39,811 bases of DNA from Nemertoderma westbladi (taxonomy: Eukaryota; Xenacoelomorpha; Nemertodermatida; Nemertodermatidae). The position numbers and the translations under genes were made by a program. Below are positions 1 through 10,314 of this stretch, piece after piece. The notes beneath the pieces are model-generated. The model made no database searches and was not told the DNA's origin. It saw only the letters and a list, made by a program, of their open reading frames with translations. Within the stretch, counting starts at the first letter, position 1, and every line of letters starts with the position of its first letter. The stretch is taken from positions 1-39,811 of the forward strand of contig JAUCBJ010007626.1 of assembly GCA_032718475.1 (NCBI GenBank), read 5' to 3'.

Positions 1-23
1 TATTTTCAAAAATAATACAGGTC

Positions 24-1584
24 TTAACCCTATTAGTACCGGGCTATAAAATGTTGTACAAATACCGGGGAGGGGTCATATTGACCCCCCCCTCTAAAAT
101 CTACAAATATTTACGAAAACGTCTGATTTTTTGTTTGTACGTAGGTATCACTTGTCTGGATCCGACCACAAAAAAAAATTTTCGAAAAAATGTACTGGGG
201 TGGTTATATTGCAGCACCAAAATTACAAGTAGTGCACAATTTTCACCAAATTTGAAAGTTCCATTTTCGGCTAATTATTTTTCAATACAGGTTTTCTGGG
301 GTGCAAAATACATTGGAAAATATTAAAAAATGATATGATTACTATAAATGGCTGTTTAGTCCTTTCTGCGTAGGAAAAAAATGAAAAAAACAAGTAACCA
401 GCACTTTTCAGTTAGAACACAAAATTTTTAATTAACTTATACGATGCAATAAATTCACATTTTCAGGTTTTCGAGGGCGCTGATTCTAATGGAATACATT
501 TCTAATATGCCAGATCATTGCTACTTGTATTTTTCGGCGTAATTTGTCAAATTTTGGTGCTAGCACCAAATTTCGTACCCATCACCAAAAAGTACAAGTT
601 TGCGATGTCCAGTGCTGTTTTTATTGATTCCATCGGATTCAGGACCCTCATAAACCCGTATAACGCAAGAAACAAGGTGATACTATCTACTTATCAATTT
701 GCATATTTTCCAAAATTTGGTGCTGGCACAACAATTTTCACCCACCGGCGAAAAATACAAGTTTGAGAACTCTTATGAAATTTTTACTGATTCCATTGAA
801 TTTAGAACCATCACAAACCCGTATAACGCAAGAAACAAGGTGACACAATCAATTGATATATTTGATGGTTTTCAAAATTTGGTGCTAGCACCACATTTTG
901 CACCCACATCCGAAAAATACAAGTTTGAGATGTCTAGTTCGATAATTATATTTTCCATTGAATTCAGAACAGCCATAAACCTCTAAAACGCAAGAAATAA
1001 ATTGTCACAAGCAATTTTATCTATTGAATGGATTTTCAAAATTTCGTGCTAGCACCAAAATTTGCACACAGCACCGAAAAATACAAGTTTGATACGCTTG
1101 GTGCAACTCGTATATATTTCATCGAATCCAGAAACTCAAAAAACCCCAATTGCGTAAAAAAACAAGTTTCAAACGATCAATTTACAAAATTGACTTATTT
1201 CAAAATTTGGTGCTGGCACCAAAATTTGGCACCCACCGAAAAAAACAAGTTTGAAATTTCTAAATCAATTTATATGAATTCCATCAAATTTCTAACTCCA
1301 AAAAACCGGTGTAAATCAAAAATAGAGATGTTACAATTCATATTTAATGAAATGTAATTTTCAAAAAACGTTTCAAAAAAAGTGCCAAAAGTAGGGTTAA
1401 AAAATGGTGCTATAACTCGAAAAGTACCCAATATTTTTGAAAACGGTTTTCACTACCAGGAAGACAATAGATTTTTAGGAAAAGTCATAAAATTTCAGAT
1501 TCACAACTGCGTTTGTTTCAGAATTATAATAAAAAAACCACGGGGGGGGTCATATTGACCCCCCCCCGGGTTTAATAGGGTTAA
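24..1584. mobile_element. Non-autonomous piggyBac-type element (MITE-like)
   Basis: The segment is bounded by TTAA at 24-27 and at 1581-1584, the target site that piggyBac transposases duplicate. Directly inside are inverted ends: CCCTATTAGTACCGGG at 28-43, and its counterpart at 1565-1580, which reads CCCTATTAAACCCGGG on the other strand (13 of 16 identical). Starting with CCC after TTAA is the usual piggyBac layout. A second, subterminal near-palindrome, GGTCATATTGACC set in G and C runs, occurs near both ends (about 70-96 and 1543-1566). No transposase is encoded; the small open frames inside are low-complexity by-products. The centre is a tandem repeat (see 549-1230). It would need a transposase supplied in trans. 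Another superfamily with TTAA preference is possible but less likely. Confidence 0.8.
549..1230. repeat. 163-bp tandem repeat with a palindromic core, about 5 copies
   Basis: Near-palindromes built on TTGGTGCTAGCACCAA recur at about 551, 715, 877, 1041 and 1205, a spacing of 162-164 bp. Each is followed by a conserved stretch resembling CCGAAAAATACAAGTTTGA and then by diverged filler. The copies differ at many sites, so the array is old. It lies wholly inside the TTAA-bounded element. Weaker related motifs may extend upstream to about 220. Confidence 0.8.
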
Positions 1585-2454
1585 ACTGGAAAATAGCCTA
1601 AATTCGGTTTATTGATTGGTTAATTAGCCGGTGGGTAACTACTGTACAGTACAGTACAATTAAATAAAAAATTACGGTCAAGGTTGAGTAACTATGGAAA
1701 TGTTCGTATACGTGTAGCTGGAAACGTGGCGGAATTTCAACACGTATCCTACTGCTTGGTTTGATGATTTGGCGACAGCAGTTGTGGAGTTGGCAATCAA
1801 TATAATATCTGCATGATGCGTGTAGTTGGTGGCTACGTTGTCAGCATATACAGTATACTGTGGTTGGTTGCGTGGCAGTGGTGGTAACGTGGTGAAAAGG
1901 TGAATAACCGTAGGGTTAGGCAAACATCGCCGTTGATTGGTTGGGTGGTTGGGTGGGTAACAGCTGTGGATTGAGTAGCGATGGGATGGGGGCTAGCCAC
2001 GCATTGTGAGGTTAGGCTATGTGAAGATGAATATGAAAAATACTGGTTGCTGAAAAATTGCGATTTGAAAAATAGTAGAAGTTACCTGATGCTAAGTGTA
2101 GACACCCGAACACCTGTAAAATAAAGGCTTATGATTGGATGCAGTACTAGCGTTGGGGGACTAATAACGCCTCTAGCGGAATAAGCGGGAACTTGAGAAG
2201 TTACCATGGTTACGGATGAAATGCTGTCATCTGATTGGTTGAAATAATAACGACCACCGCAAAAGGATGAAATGGAGGCTTCTGATTGGCTGCAGTACCA
2301 GAAATGGATGGTAATGATGGGCTACGGGTGACCATGTGCCCGTGTCATAGCATTGTATACTACTTTCGATATTTCGTTGGGATCCCGGTTTTTCGGTTTT
2401 TTTTTAAATATTAGTTCATTGATGAAGCCAGAAGTCTTCCGATTGTTTAAATAT
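1585..2454. other. Unassigned non-coding stretch with recurrent ATTGG motifs
   Basis: No convincing gene is present. An 81-codon minus-strand open frame (1678-1923) has no recognisable domain. The stretch carries several GATTGGTT or GATTGGCTGCAG-like motifs (about 1614, 1933, 2133, 2233, 2286), that is, inverted CCAAT boxes, which may be a diverged repeat rather than promoters. Confidence 0.4.
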
Positions 2455-2512
2455 AAAATCTGATTTAAATAAAAAAATCTGATTTAAATAAGAAAAAAGT
2501 GATTTAAATGGG
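2455..2512. repeat. Short GATTTAAATAA-type direct repeat
   Basis: Three near-identical pieces containing GATTTAAAT lie in a row, about 20 bp apart, just beside the LINE fragment. Simple AT-rich tandem repeat. Confidence 0.6.
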
Positions 2513-2554
2513 TGACTACAAAACAAAGACCAAAGACCTAAATAATAAAGACCT

Positions 2555-3528
2555 GCAATGTCCTGCAAAACGGAGGCGATTTTGTTCTAGTGTCAAGCTT
2601 GGGGGAACCAATGAGACACCTCCAATGTTATATAGTGTCTGGTTGGAGATGTGTGCATTGTACATGACACAATGTACCCGGCGTAGCATTCTTGTGAATG
2701 TGCCATCCAGAGATTTGGTGTCCTCAGCAGTTAGAGCCCAACATGGACTCTCATAGAGAGGTACTGGAACTACTGCTGCTCTAAATAATCGGACCTTAAG
2801 TTTCCGATTAATTCTCGGTGACTTCCAAATCCTGCAAAGCATATTCAAGGCTGCCAAATGCTTTCCCTTACGTATTCGAAGGTCCTCATCTGACTTCCGG
2901 ATCCATGATCCCAGGTAACAGAAGTCGTCCACATGCTCAAGCATACCATCCTTTGAGCTTATGCTCATCCGATCAGAGACTTGCTGAGGACTTTCTAAGT
3001 TAACTGTCAAAATTTTGGTCTTTCTGGAGTTAATAAAAAGACCAACACTAGAAGCAGCATGTTGTAATGAGCTGAGGAGCCGTTGGGCTCCCTCTAGTGA
3101 TTCTGAGAGTACTCCTAAGTCATCAGCAAAGTCTAGATCAGTTAGGTACTTGGCAGGATTTCCTCGACTTCTGGAGCCAGTAGGTGGAGTTATCATCACC
3201 CCATCATCATTATGATGATCTAAGGACGTGCGTAGAACATAGTCAACCACAATTATGAACAAGAATGGTGCAAGTGTGTCTCCCTGGAGGACGTCCCATT
3301 ACACTTCAAATGGTTCTGTGTCAGCATCAACAGTAGACACAAATGTTGTCGAACCATCGTATACTGATCTGATTGCTGCAATAATTTCATCAGGAATCAT
3401 ACGTGAGCGAGAGACTGAATCAAAGGCCTTGAAGAAGTCAACAAAGATAACAGCCAGATGCCTATCTTTCTTTTTTGATAACTCTTCAATTATCCTTCGG
3501 GTATCCTATGGGCTCCATGGTCCCACGA
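2555..3528 (-). pseudogene. RTE-like LINE reverse transcriptase, internal fragment (copy 1)
   Basis: Minus-strand translation gives the middle of a non-LTR reverse transcriptase: a FADD catalytic box (LTDLDFADDLGVLSE), then the thumb-like region with CYLGSWIRK and PCWALTAEDT. It closely matches copies at 10315-11824 (minus) and 21251-22400 (plus). Compared with those it lacks the last ~200 bp including the (TAG)n tail, lacks the 5' part, and has a 24-bp deletion near 3399 beside the start of the MFSI segment. Several substitutions damage it (for example in the region 2750-2775). Both edges end abruptly without a tail or target duplication, so this is a deletion remnant, not an insertion edge. 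Assignment to RTE rather than another APE-type LINE clade is by overall feel. Confidence 0.85.
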
Positions 3529-3640
3529 ATGCCGAATTGGCCGAATGCCAAAATAAGGATCACGAGACGAATTACAGAAATGCTGAAATGTTTGATCCTG
3601 TTTAAACACTTAGTTAGTAGGCCTACAACATGAATAAACC

Positions 3641-3835
3641 CTGCAGTTAGTCGTATAATAATACTGTTCGGGTTTGCAATTAGCACAACATTAATTTGTC
3701 CATGCAGTTAGGTGTATAATAATACTGTTCGGGTTTGCAGTTAGCACAACATTAATTAGACCTTGCAGTTAGGTGTATAGTAATACTGTTCAGGTTTGCA
3801 GTTAGTACAACATTAATAGACAATGCAGTTAGGGC
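3641..3835. repeat. 61-bp tandem repeat, about 3.2 copies
   Basis: TGCAGTTAG recurs at 3642, 3703, 3764 and 3824. Each unit continues with TATAATAATACTGTTCGGG and TTTGCAGTTAGCACAACATT. Non-coding minisatellite. Confidence 0.85.
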
Positions 3836-3988
3836 TATGGTATATGTGTAGTCTTTACCACCCTTGTACTCTAGCGACCTTCCAGATAATTTGTTAGTTA
3901 GGTGTATAGTTGATTTGCATGCGTCTGGAACAGTTAGCACTTTGGACGAAAAAGAGCACGTTAGCGTTTCAAGTGGTTTGCCGGTATA

Positions 3989-4007
3989 CGTGTGTGTGTG
4001 TGTGTGT

Positions 4008-4060
<53 letters not shown>

Positions 4061-4145
4061 TGTGTGTGTGTGTGTGTGTGTGTGTGTAGGTGTTTGTGTG
4101 TGTACGTGTGTGTGTGTGTGTGTGGGGGTGTGTGTGTGTGTGTGG
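3989..4145. repeat. (GT)n microsatellite, interrupted
   Basis: About 155 bp of GT repeat with a few ACGTGT and GGTGTTTG interruptions. Long open frames across it (Val-Cys or His-Thr repeats) are artefacts of the repeat. Confidence 0.95.
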
Positions 4146-4243
4146 TGTATGTACATATAACTTTACAACAGTTGGGAATGCATTCCTTTCACCTGAGCTG
4201 AGCTGAACATCCACCAGAGTTAAATATACCAGTCATCTCCCAT

Positions 4244-4265
4244 GAAGGTAGGTAGGTAGGTAGGT
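4244..4265. repeat. (GGTA)n microsatellite
   Basis: Five consecutive GGTA units. Confidence 0.9.
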
Positions 4266-5479
4266 ACTCACTCTAACGTAATAAACATTATGTAATCTTA
4301 TCTGAGAACGCTGGTCAACGTTGTCTGATTGGTCAGTTTGTCTATTGGATATATGTAATAACTGTTAATTCCCAATGTCCTCTCAGTCTTCATATTACAC
4401 TCATTGTTATACACCTACCTGAGTTCAGTACAGTAGTACACCATTTCCCGGAATATAGTGTCGTTATTCAGCTACACCCCCCCCCCCAAAAAAAAATTTT
4501 TTTTTGTAAAATCTGAATTGGATTGCATGAAATTTGACCCTCGTGGGTTGGGTGGGTGAGTCCAAATTTTTTTGGTCTCATTTTTTTAGCTAAAAAAAAG
4601 CGTCTAAAAAAGGTGCCTCGGTCGTTATTGCACCAGTTATACTGCAGTTATTCTTCAACGTTATTGTGATGTGTTTGTACGGATTGAAATTGCTTATATT
4701 TAATTATAATTCTGTTGACACTTAATAGTTGACACTTAATATAAGTAGACATCTGCTTATATTTAATTATAATTCTGGTGACATTTAATAGTTGACACTT
4801 AATAGAAGTTTATGTCACATGCTGCACAAAGGGCCTAATTTTAATAATGAGGATGACACTACAATTTTCAGGAGGGTTTTCAGGTTTGCTGTTTGTGTTT
4901 TTTGTGTAATTTATGTGCTGGTTTTCCTGTAAACAGTATTGTTACTTTAGGCACTACCCCCCTTAGACTGATTGTTACTGTCAGTATTGTTACGCTAGTC
5001 TGTTGATCCACTAGCTCATATATAAACCATATAAGTTTACCGTATTAGGTCCATTGGCGATAGTTAGGATTCGCTGCGCGGGAATTGTTTTCCCGTGAGT
5101 TTGGTCTGTCACCGTAGACTGTACATCTGCCTCACCGGTTAGAGGCCGGGTATCCTGTTTTGTCTAGTTCACCCGGGCATTTTGACTCGCCCATGTATTA
5201 GAATAGACACCAGGCTCCGTTCCTCGCCAGTAGTAGTTTGCGTATTTAGTATCTGTTAATTTAGACACCCTGGAATGGGATTTATTGTCAGATACTGTAC
5301 GAGCCCGTATACTCTACTAGATCTTACAGTAAGATACATCGTTACTAGGATCCGGTAGGCGGTATACTACTGGACTTTTCATACAGAAATAGTAGTGCCA
5401 GATTTCTGGCGTTTGTTAAAAACAATGAACAGCGGAACGATGCCGATCAGCCGATCTGGAGTGCCGGATCAGAAAGAAG
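4266..5479. other. Unassigned non-coding stretch
   Basis: No gene recognised. It holds a C/A/T homopolymer cluster at 4477-4505, a direct duplication of about 63 bp (TGCTTATATTTAATTATAAT at 4691 and 4754), and a less AT-rich block at about 5040-5440 containing ATATAAACC and several GTAGTAG and TACTAG runs. That block could be a solo LTR, but I find no second copy in the window and no clear TG...CA ends. Confidence 0.4.
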
Positions 5480-5483
5480 GCGA

Positions 5484-5755
5484 CGGAGTCTATTAAATTG
5501 AAACCCTGTATCGATCGCGACCCGGGACGATGTCGGCGGAGTCTATTAAACCCAGGACGGTGACAGCAGGCTGGCGGAGCCTATTAAACCCGGAACGATG
5601 GCAACGAAGTTTATTAAACCCGGGAAGATGACAGTGGAGTCTATTAAACCCGGGTCGATGCGACGACTGGACGGAGTCTATTAAACCCGGGACGATGATG
5701 GCTGAATCTATTAAACCTAAAACGATGGCATCGATTCTGAGTCTATTAAACATTT
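5484..5755. repeat. Irregular minisatellite with TCTATTAAACCCGGG core, 8 copies
   Basis: The core GGAGTCTATTAAACCCGGG followed by ACGATG recurs at about 5489, 5542, 5580, 5610, 5640, 5677, 5707 and 5742. Spacing is 53, 38, 30, 30, 37, 30 and 35 bp, so the core is conserved while the filler changes length by steps of 5-8 bp. The minus strand is open through it with alternating PGFNRL and GLIDS peptides, which reflects the repeat. Confidence 0.85.
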
Positions 5756-6333
5756 TACTGGTTTGTGAGATCGACCTGCCAATACTAACTACTGCTTTCT
5801 CTGAATTCCTAGTAATATATTTTGATCTTAATAATTATTATTCAACCAACATCAATTATTTTAAAGGCCAAAAAGTCTTGTCAATGTATAAAAATGGTAA
5901 AGACTAAATAGCTTAGAATTATAATTAATTTTGTTGTTTATACTGTTATAATTATTTATACTGTAAAGGAATTATATCTTTTGGCAGTCTACCGTACTGT
6001 ATGAGCGACCATGATGATAAAAGGAAACGTTGCCGAAATATTTTCACTTAATTGCAGATAGAAGGGGGGGGGGGGGGGGTCTTTAGATGCAATCAAAATT
6101 CTTTGATCAGGCAATGCAACGAAACCTGTAAGTTAGAAATGCATGGTCCCAATATTTGCAAAATAATTACAAAGTCCTACATTTTTTTGCATGAGATACT
6201 AACAACCCGTGACTAACCACAACAATCGTACTATATAGTACAGTAGCCTGTCGTATTCGCCCAAATATGTGAAAGAGCATAGAGACAACAAAGAAACGTG
6301 AAAGTGATAGTCGGGAAGTCGGGGTCAGTAGTG
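5756..6333. other. Unassigned AT-rich stretch with a poly(G) run
   Basis: No gene recognised. A run of 16 G sits at 6064-6079. Confidence 0.5.
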
Positions 6334-8039
6334 AAACAACAGGAGAGCAACAAAGGTTAACTGTCTGTGTAACTTTCGATGTTCTCATAGGGGGAGAAAA
6401 GGCAATCGTCCAAACAACAGGAGAGCAACAAAGGTTAACTGTCTGTGTAACTTTCGATGTTTTCATAGGGGGAGAAAAGGCAACCGTCCAAACAACAGGA
6501 GAGCAACAAAGGTTAACTGTCTGTGTAACTTTCGATGTTCTCATAGGGGGAGAAAAGGCAACCGTCCAAACAACAGGAGAGCAACAAAGGTTAACTGTCT
6601 GTGTAACTTACGATGTTCTCATAGGGGGAGAAAAGGCAACCGTCCAAACAACAGGAGAGCAACAAAGGTTAACTGTCTGTGTAACTTTCGATGTTCTCAT
6701 AGGGGGAGAAAAGGCAACCGTCCAAACAACAGGAGAGCAACAAAGGTTAACTGTCTGTGTAACTTTCGATGTTCTCATAGGGGGAGAAAAGGCAACCGTC
6801 CAAACAACAGGAGAGCAACAAAGGTTAACTGTCTGTGTAACTTTCGATGTTCTCATAGGGGGAGAAAAGGCAACCGTCCAAACAACAGGAGAGCAACAAA
6901 GGTTAACTGTCTGTGTAACTTTCGATGTTCTCATAGGGGGAGAAAAGGCAACCGTCCAAACAACAGGAGAGCAACAAAGGTTAACTGTCTGTGTAACTTT
7001 CGATGTTCTCATAGGGGGAGAAAAGGCAACCGTCCAAACAACAGGAGAGCAACAAAGGTTAACTGTCTGTGTAACTTTCGATGTTCTCATAAGGGGAGAA
7101 AAGGCAACCGTCCAAACAACAGGAGAGCAACAAAGGTTAACTGTCTGTGTAACTTTCGATGTTCTCATAGGGGAAGAAAAGGCAACCGTCCAAACAACAG
7201 GAGAGCAACAAAGGTTAACTGTCTGTGTAACTTTCGATGTTCTCATAGGGGGAGAAAAGGCAACCGTCCAAACAACAGGAGAGCAACAAAGGTTAACTGT
7301 CTGTGTAACTTTCGATGTTCTCATAGGGGGAGAAAAGGCAACCGTCCAAACAACAGGAGAGCAACAAAGGTTAACTGTCTGTGTAACTTTCGATGTTCTC
7401 ATAGGGGGAGAAAAGGCAACCGTCCAAACAACAGGAGAGCAACAAAGGTTAACTGTCTGTGTAACTTTCGATGTTCTCATAGGGGGAGAAAAGGCAACCG
7501 TCCAAACAACAGGAGAGCAACAAAGGTTAACTGTCTGTGTAACTTTCGATGTTCTCATAGGGGGAGAAAAGGCAACCTTCCAAACAACAGGAGAGCAACA
7601 AAGGTTAACTGTCTGTGTAACTTTCGAAGTTCTCATAGGGGGAGAAAAGGCAACCGTCCAAACAACAGGAGAGCAACAAAGGTTAACTGTCTGTGTAACT
7701 TTCGATGTTCTCATAGGGGGAGAAAAGGCAACCGTCCAAACAACAGGAGAGCAACAAAGGTTAACTGTCTGTGTAACTTTCGATGTTACCATAGGGGGAG
7801 AAAAGGCAACCGTCCAAACAACAGGAGAGCAACAAAGGTTAACTGTCTGTGTAACTTTCGATGTTCTCATAGGGGGAGAAAAGGCAACCGTCCAAACAAC
7901 AGGAGAGCAACAAAGGTTAACTTTCTGTGTAACTTTCGATGTTCTCATAGGGGGAGAAAAGGCAACCGTCCAAACAACAGGAGAGCAACAAAGGTTAACT
8001 GTCTGTGTAACTTTCGATGTTCTCATAGGGGGAGAAAAG
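6334..8039 (-). repeat. 78-bp minisatellite, about 22 copies, open as a 26-residue repeat
   Basis: GGTTAACTGTCTG recurs exactly every 78 bp from 6355 to 7993, giving 22 anchors. Copies are nearly identical, with scattered single substitutions (for example at about 6608, 7090, 7170, 7579, 7628, 7790, 7923). Because 78 is a multiple of three, the minus strand stays open: each unit reads MRTSKVTQTVNLCCSPVVWT then VAFSPP. One substitution at 6608-6610 turns a lysine codon into TAA and splits the open frame. The upstream (high-coordinate) end continues in frame from a LINE endonuclease fragment (8042-8340). There is no spacer between units, so this is not a CRISPR array. Homogeneity points to recent expansion or conversion; whether it is ever translated is unknown. 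Confidence 0.95.
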
Positions 8040-8041
8040 AG

Positions 8042-8340
8042 GAATTCTGTATCCCAATTTATTTGAAAGAACTCTAATTTCAGCGCAGATTTATTCATCT
8101 TCGAAAAATTAAACCTAGGTTGTGATGCGAAGGAATTGCTGGCATGTGGCGCTGACAAAACCAAGGAAAACGAAAAACCGTCATGATCACTATTACCAAT
8201 AGCAGGTTCACATACTAAGTCTGACACTAATAGATGACACTAGTGCACAGTAAAAGATCTAATGTTCGAGATTTGCGCGTTGGAAAGTCAACTAGTTGAC
8301 ACAGGTTTGACGCAGAGACTGCATTGATAAATAAATCGCA
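8042..8340 (-). pseudogene. CR1/L2-like LINE endonuclease, C-terminal part
   Basis: Minus-strand translation shows the second half of an APE-type LINE endonuclease: CDLFINAVSASNLCQLVDFP then TR, LDLLLCTSV, and after a frameshift CEPAIGNSDHDGFSFSL with the conserved SDH motif, followed by a linker (FNFSKMNKSALKLEFFQINW). The SDH histidine is the catalytic general base in this family. It reads as the direct continuation of the endonuclease N-terminal part at 9820-10314; the truncated LINE at 8344-9794 lies between them. The reverse transcriptase that should follow is absent and the 78-bp minisatellite begins instead, in the same frame. Confidence 0.8.
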
Positions 8341-8343
8341 CTA

Positions 8344-9794
8344 TAGATAGATAGATAGATTTATTTATACATTATGTAAAAACAATAACAAATACACCAA
8401 ACAATGTACCGGTATAAAGGTATTGTCCAACATAACATATAGGATTACCCCTAAAGCTTTGCAGCTTATTTCCAAGGGGGTCCTTTATGTTACTTGGTTA
8501 CAAATACAATATTACACTACGCTAACCTAAAACCAATATAAAACGTAATTACACTATGTACATGTACAACTTTACCGAGAGCGTGACAATGCCCGACTCA
8601 ACGATAAAGATGTAATGCTCAGAACAATTTATTATAAAACGTAATTACAGTATAAATAGTAAATAATTAATAAACTAATAACTTACTGTAGGACTATTGT
8701 ACCTATTTTTACATTGCACACGGAGATGAGATTTAACTGCAGATTTAAAAGAATGTTGATTATTTAGGTTTTTAATTTCATTAGGCAGAGCGTTCCAATT
8801 TTTTATGCCGTTAAAAAAGAAAGTATCAGATTCGAAGGATTTACAATTCGGGAGATAGAAGTTTGAAGCACTAGCTCTGGTACTGTAAGAGTGTGTATCG
8901 CGTACTCTGTTGAATTTTTGTTTTAGGTAATTGGGACATTTACCATTATACACTTTATGCACATGGTTAAGGCGTAGCTGCTTAACTCTACAATCTAAGT
9001 TAAGTAGTCCAGATTCAGAAAAGTCATCTGGAGTTAGGTGGTGCCTAGGTTTGTAGTCTTTAATAAATCGTACTACTTTATTCTGAGCTACTTGTAATTT
9101 ACATTTAAGCAGTTTGGTTAAGCCTTCATACCAAGAAGAGCAAGCATAGTCCATGTGACACTGTATTAAAGAAGAGCAAAGTAACTTGCGGGAGTCGGTG
9201 TTCAAACTATTTTTATTTCTGTATAGAAACCTAAGCCTACTGTTAACTTTCGAGAAAATATTTTTCACTGTACTTTCTCCTGATAAGCAGTTATCCAATG
9301 TGGCGCCTAAATATTTAACTTCCTTTTTATTTTCAATCTTATGTCCATTACTAGTGACTTCAAACTTAGTTACCTTCTTTAACTTTCTTTTGGAACCAAA
9401 CAAAATACTTTCAGTTTTACCGTAGTGAATGGATAGCTTATTATCAACCAACCACTCATTACAGGATTCTAGAACTGCACTTAACTTTTGGGAAATATGG
9501 ATAGGATCTTTATGAGAGAAAATAAGAGCACTGTCGTCGGCATATAAAATGAGTTTAAAATCGGGATCTATACTACTTATCATATCATTTACATAGCATA
9601 CAAAAAGCAGAGGACCTAATATACTACCTTGCGGTACACCACAGGTAATCTCTTGTACAGTAGACAGCGATTTGCTAATGACTACAGTTTGACCTCTGTC
9701 TGACAGGTAGGACTTGAACCAGTCTATAGAACCTACACCCATCAGGCCTAACTTACCAAGCAGAATTTCGTGATCTACAGTATCGAAAGCCTTC
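8344..9794 (-). mobile_element. 5'-truncated CR1/L2-like LINE (reverse transcriptase and 3' tail)
   Basis: From 9794 down, the minus strand encodes the second part of a non-LTR reverse transcriptase: KAFDTVDHEILL, GVPQGSILGPLLF, the YADD catalytic box (ILYADDSALIFSH), thumb region and the C-terminal FNGIKNWNALPNEIKN motif typical of CR1/L2/jockey-type proteins. The coding part ends at 8675 and a 3' UTR leads to a (TATC)n tail at 8344-8362, the kind of microsatellite end seen in this group. The fingers region (NYRPIS motif) and endonuclease are missing, so the copy is 5'-truncated. It sits inside the endonuclease of a related LINE. I found no target duplication. The frame from KAFD to the end is intact, suggesting a fairly young copy. 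Confidence 0.8.
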
Positions 9795-9818
9795 AATACA
9801 CACTGTGTAGTGTGTATT
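9795..9818. repeat. Perfect 10-bp inverted repeat at the LINE junction
   Basis: AATACACACT, a 4-base loop GTGT, then AGTGTGTATT. It lies exactly where endonuclease coding stops and truncated reverse transcriptase coding begins, so it is probably a fold-back formed when the 5' end of the insertion was joined. Confidence 0.8.
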
Positions 9819-9819
9819 G

Positions 9820-10314
9820 TGTATGTACCCAATATTAGTCCAGTCAATGTCACCAACGTTAAAGTCACCTAATACGTACACAGGGTAGTCAATTTCAGAC
9901 AAAAATATAAGCAATTCGTTAAGTAGTTTTAAATAAGCATACATTGCATTCCTATCACTATGGCAGGTTTCAGGAGGGTGATATAAAGATGCAATTCTAA
10001 ATTTATCATGAACAAACGTATCAAACGCGACACATTCAATATTGTGAAACTTTGGAGGTATAAATACTTTGGCCGGGTGTAGTGTGACTCGACAGGCAAG
10101 CATTACACCACCTCCATAACCGCAGTCTGAACCGCGGTCCCATCGGAATATTTCATATTCCTTTACCTGTTCATTAGTTCATTACCTGTTATTAACGAAT
10201 TTACATCATCGTTCTTTAGAAAAGTTTCACAAATTCCCACTATATCGTGGTTAGATAATATAACTTGCACTTCTGCACGTTTACTTTCGTCATGTACAGA
10301 TTGTGCATTAGCAA
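9820..10314 (-). pseudogene. CR1/L2-like LINE endonuclease, N-terminal part (split)
   Basis: The minus strand encodes the first half of an APE-type endonuclease: NAQSVHDESKRAEVQVILSN then HDIVGICETFL (metal-binding Glu), a disrupted stretch at about 10160-10180 with a short AATGAAC duplication, EYEIFRWDRGSDCGYGGGVM, and YVLGDFNVGDIDWTN (the GDFN motif). The front end joins to residues encoded at 11836-11940, across the inserted RTE-like LINE copy 2. The back end joins to 8042-8340, across the truncated LINE. It is the same element as the ORF1 at 11944-13230. Catalytic motifs survive but the frame is broken in several places. Confidence 0.85.
10304..10314. repeat. Target-site duplication, right-hand partner at 11825-11835
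   Basis: TGCATTAGCAA at 10304-10314 repeats exactly at 11825-11835. Removing copy 2 and one duplicate restores the endonuclease reading frame (Asn-Ala at the join), which confirms the call. Confidence 0.92.

Noticed and set aside
1678-1923. 81-codon minus-strand gene
   Set aside because: No domain, no splice or start context, low-complexity Thr/Asn composition.
3752-4214. Long Val-Cys and His-Thr open frames
   Set aside because: Direct consequence of the (GT)n microsatellite, open in several frames on both strands.
5040-5440. Solo LTR
   Set aside because: Composition changes and a TATA-like box are suggestive, but no TG...CA ends, duplication or second copy could be found.
6334-8039. CRISPR-like array
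   Set aside because: Units are contiguous and identical over the full 78 bp with no variable spacers, and the context is eukaryotic.
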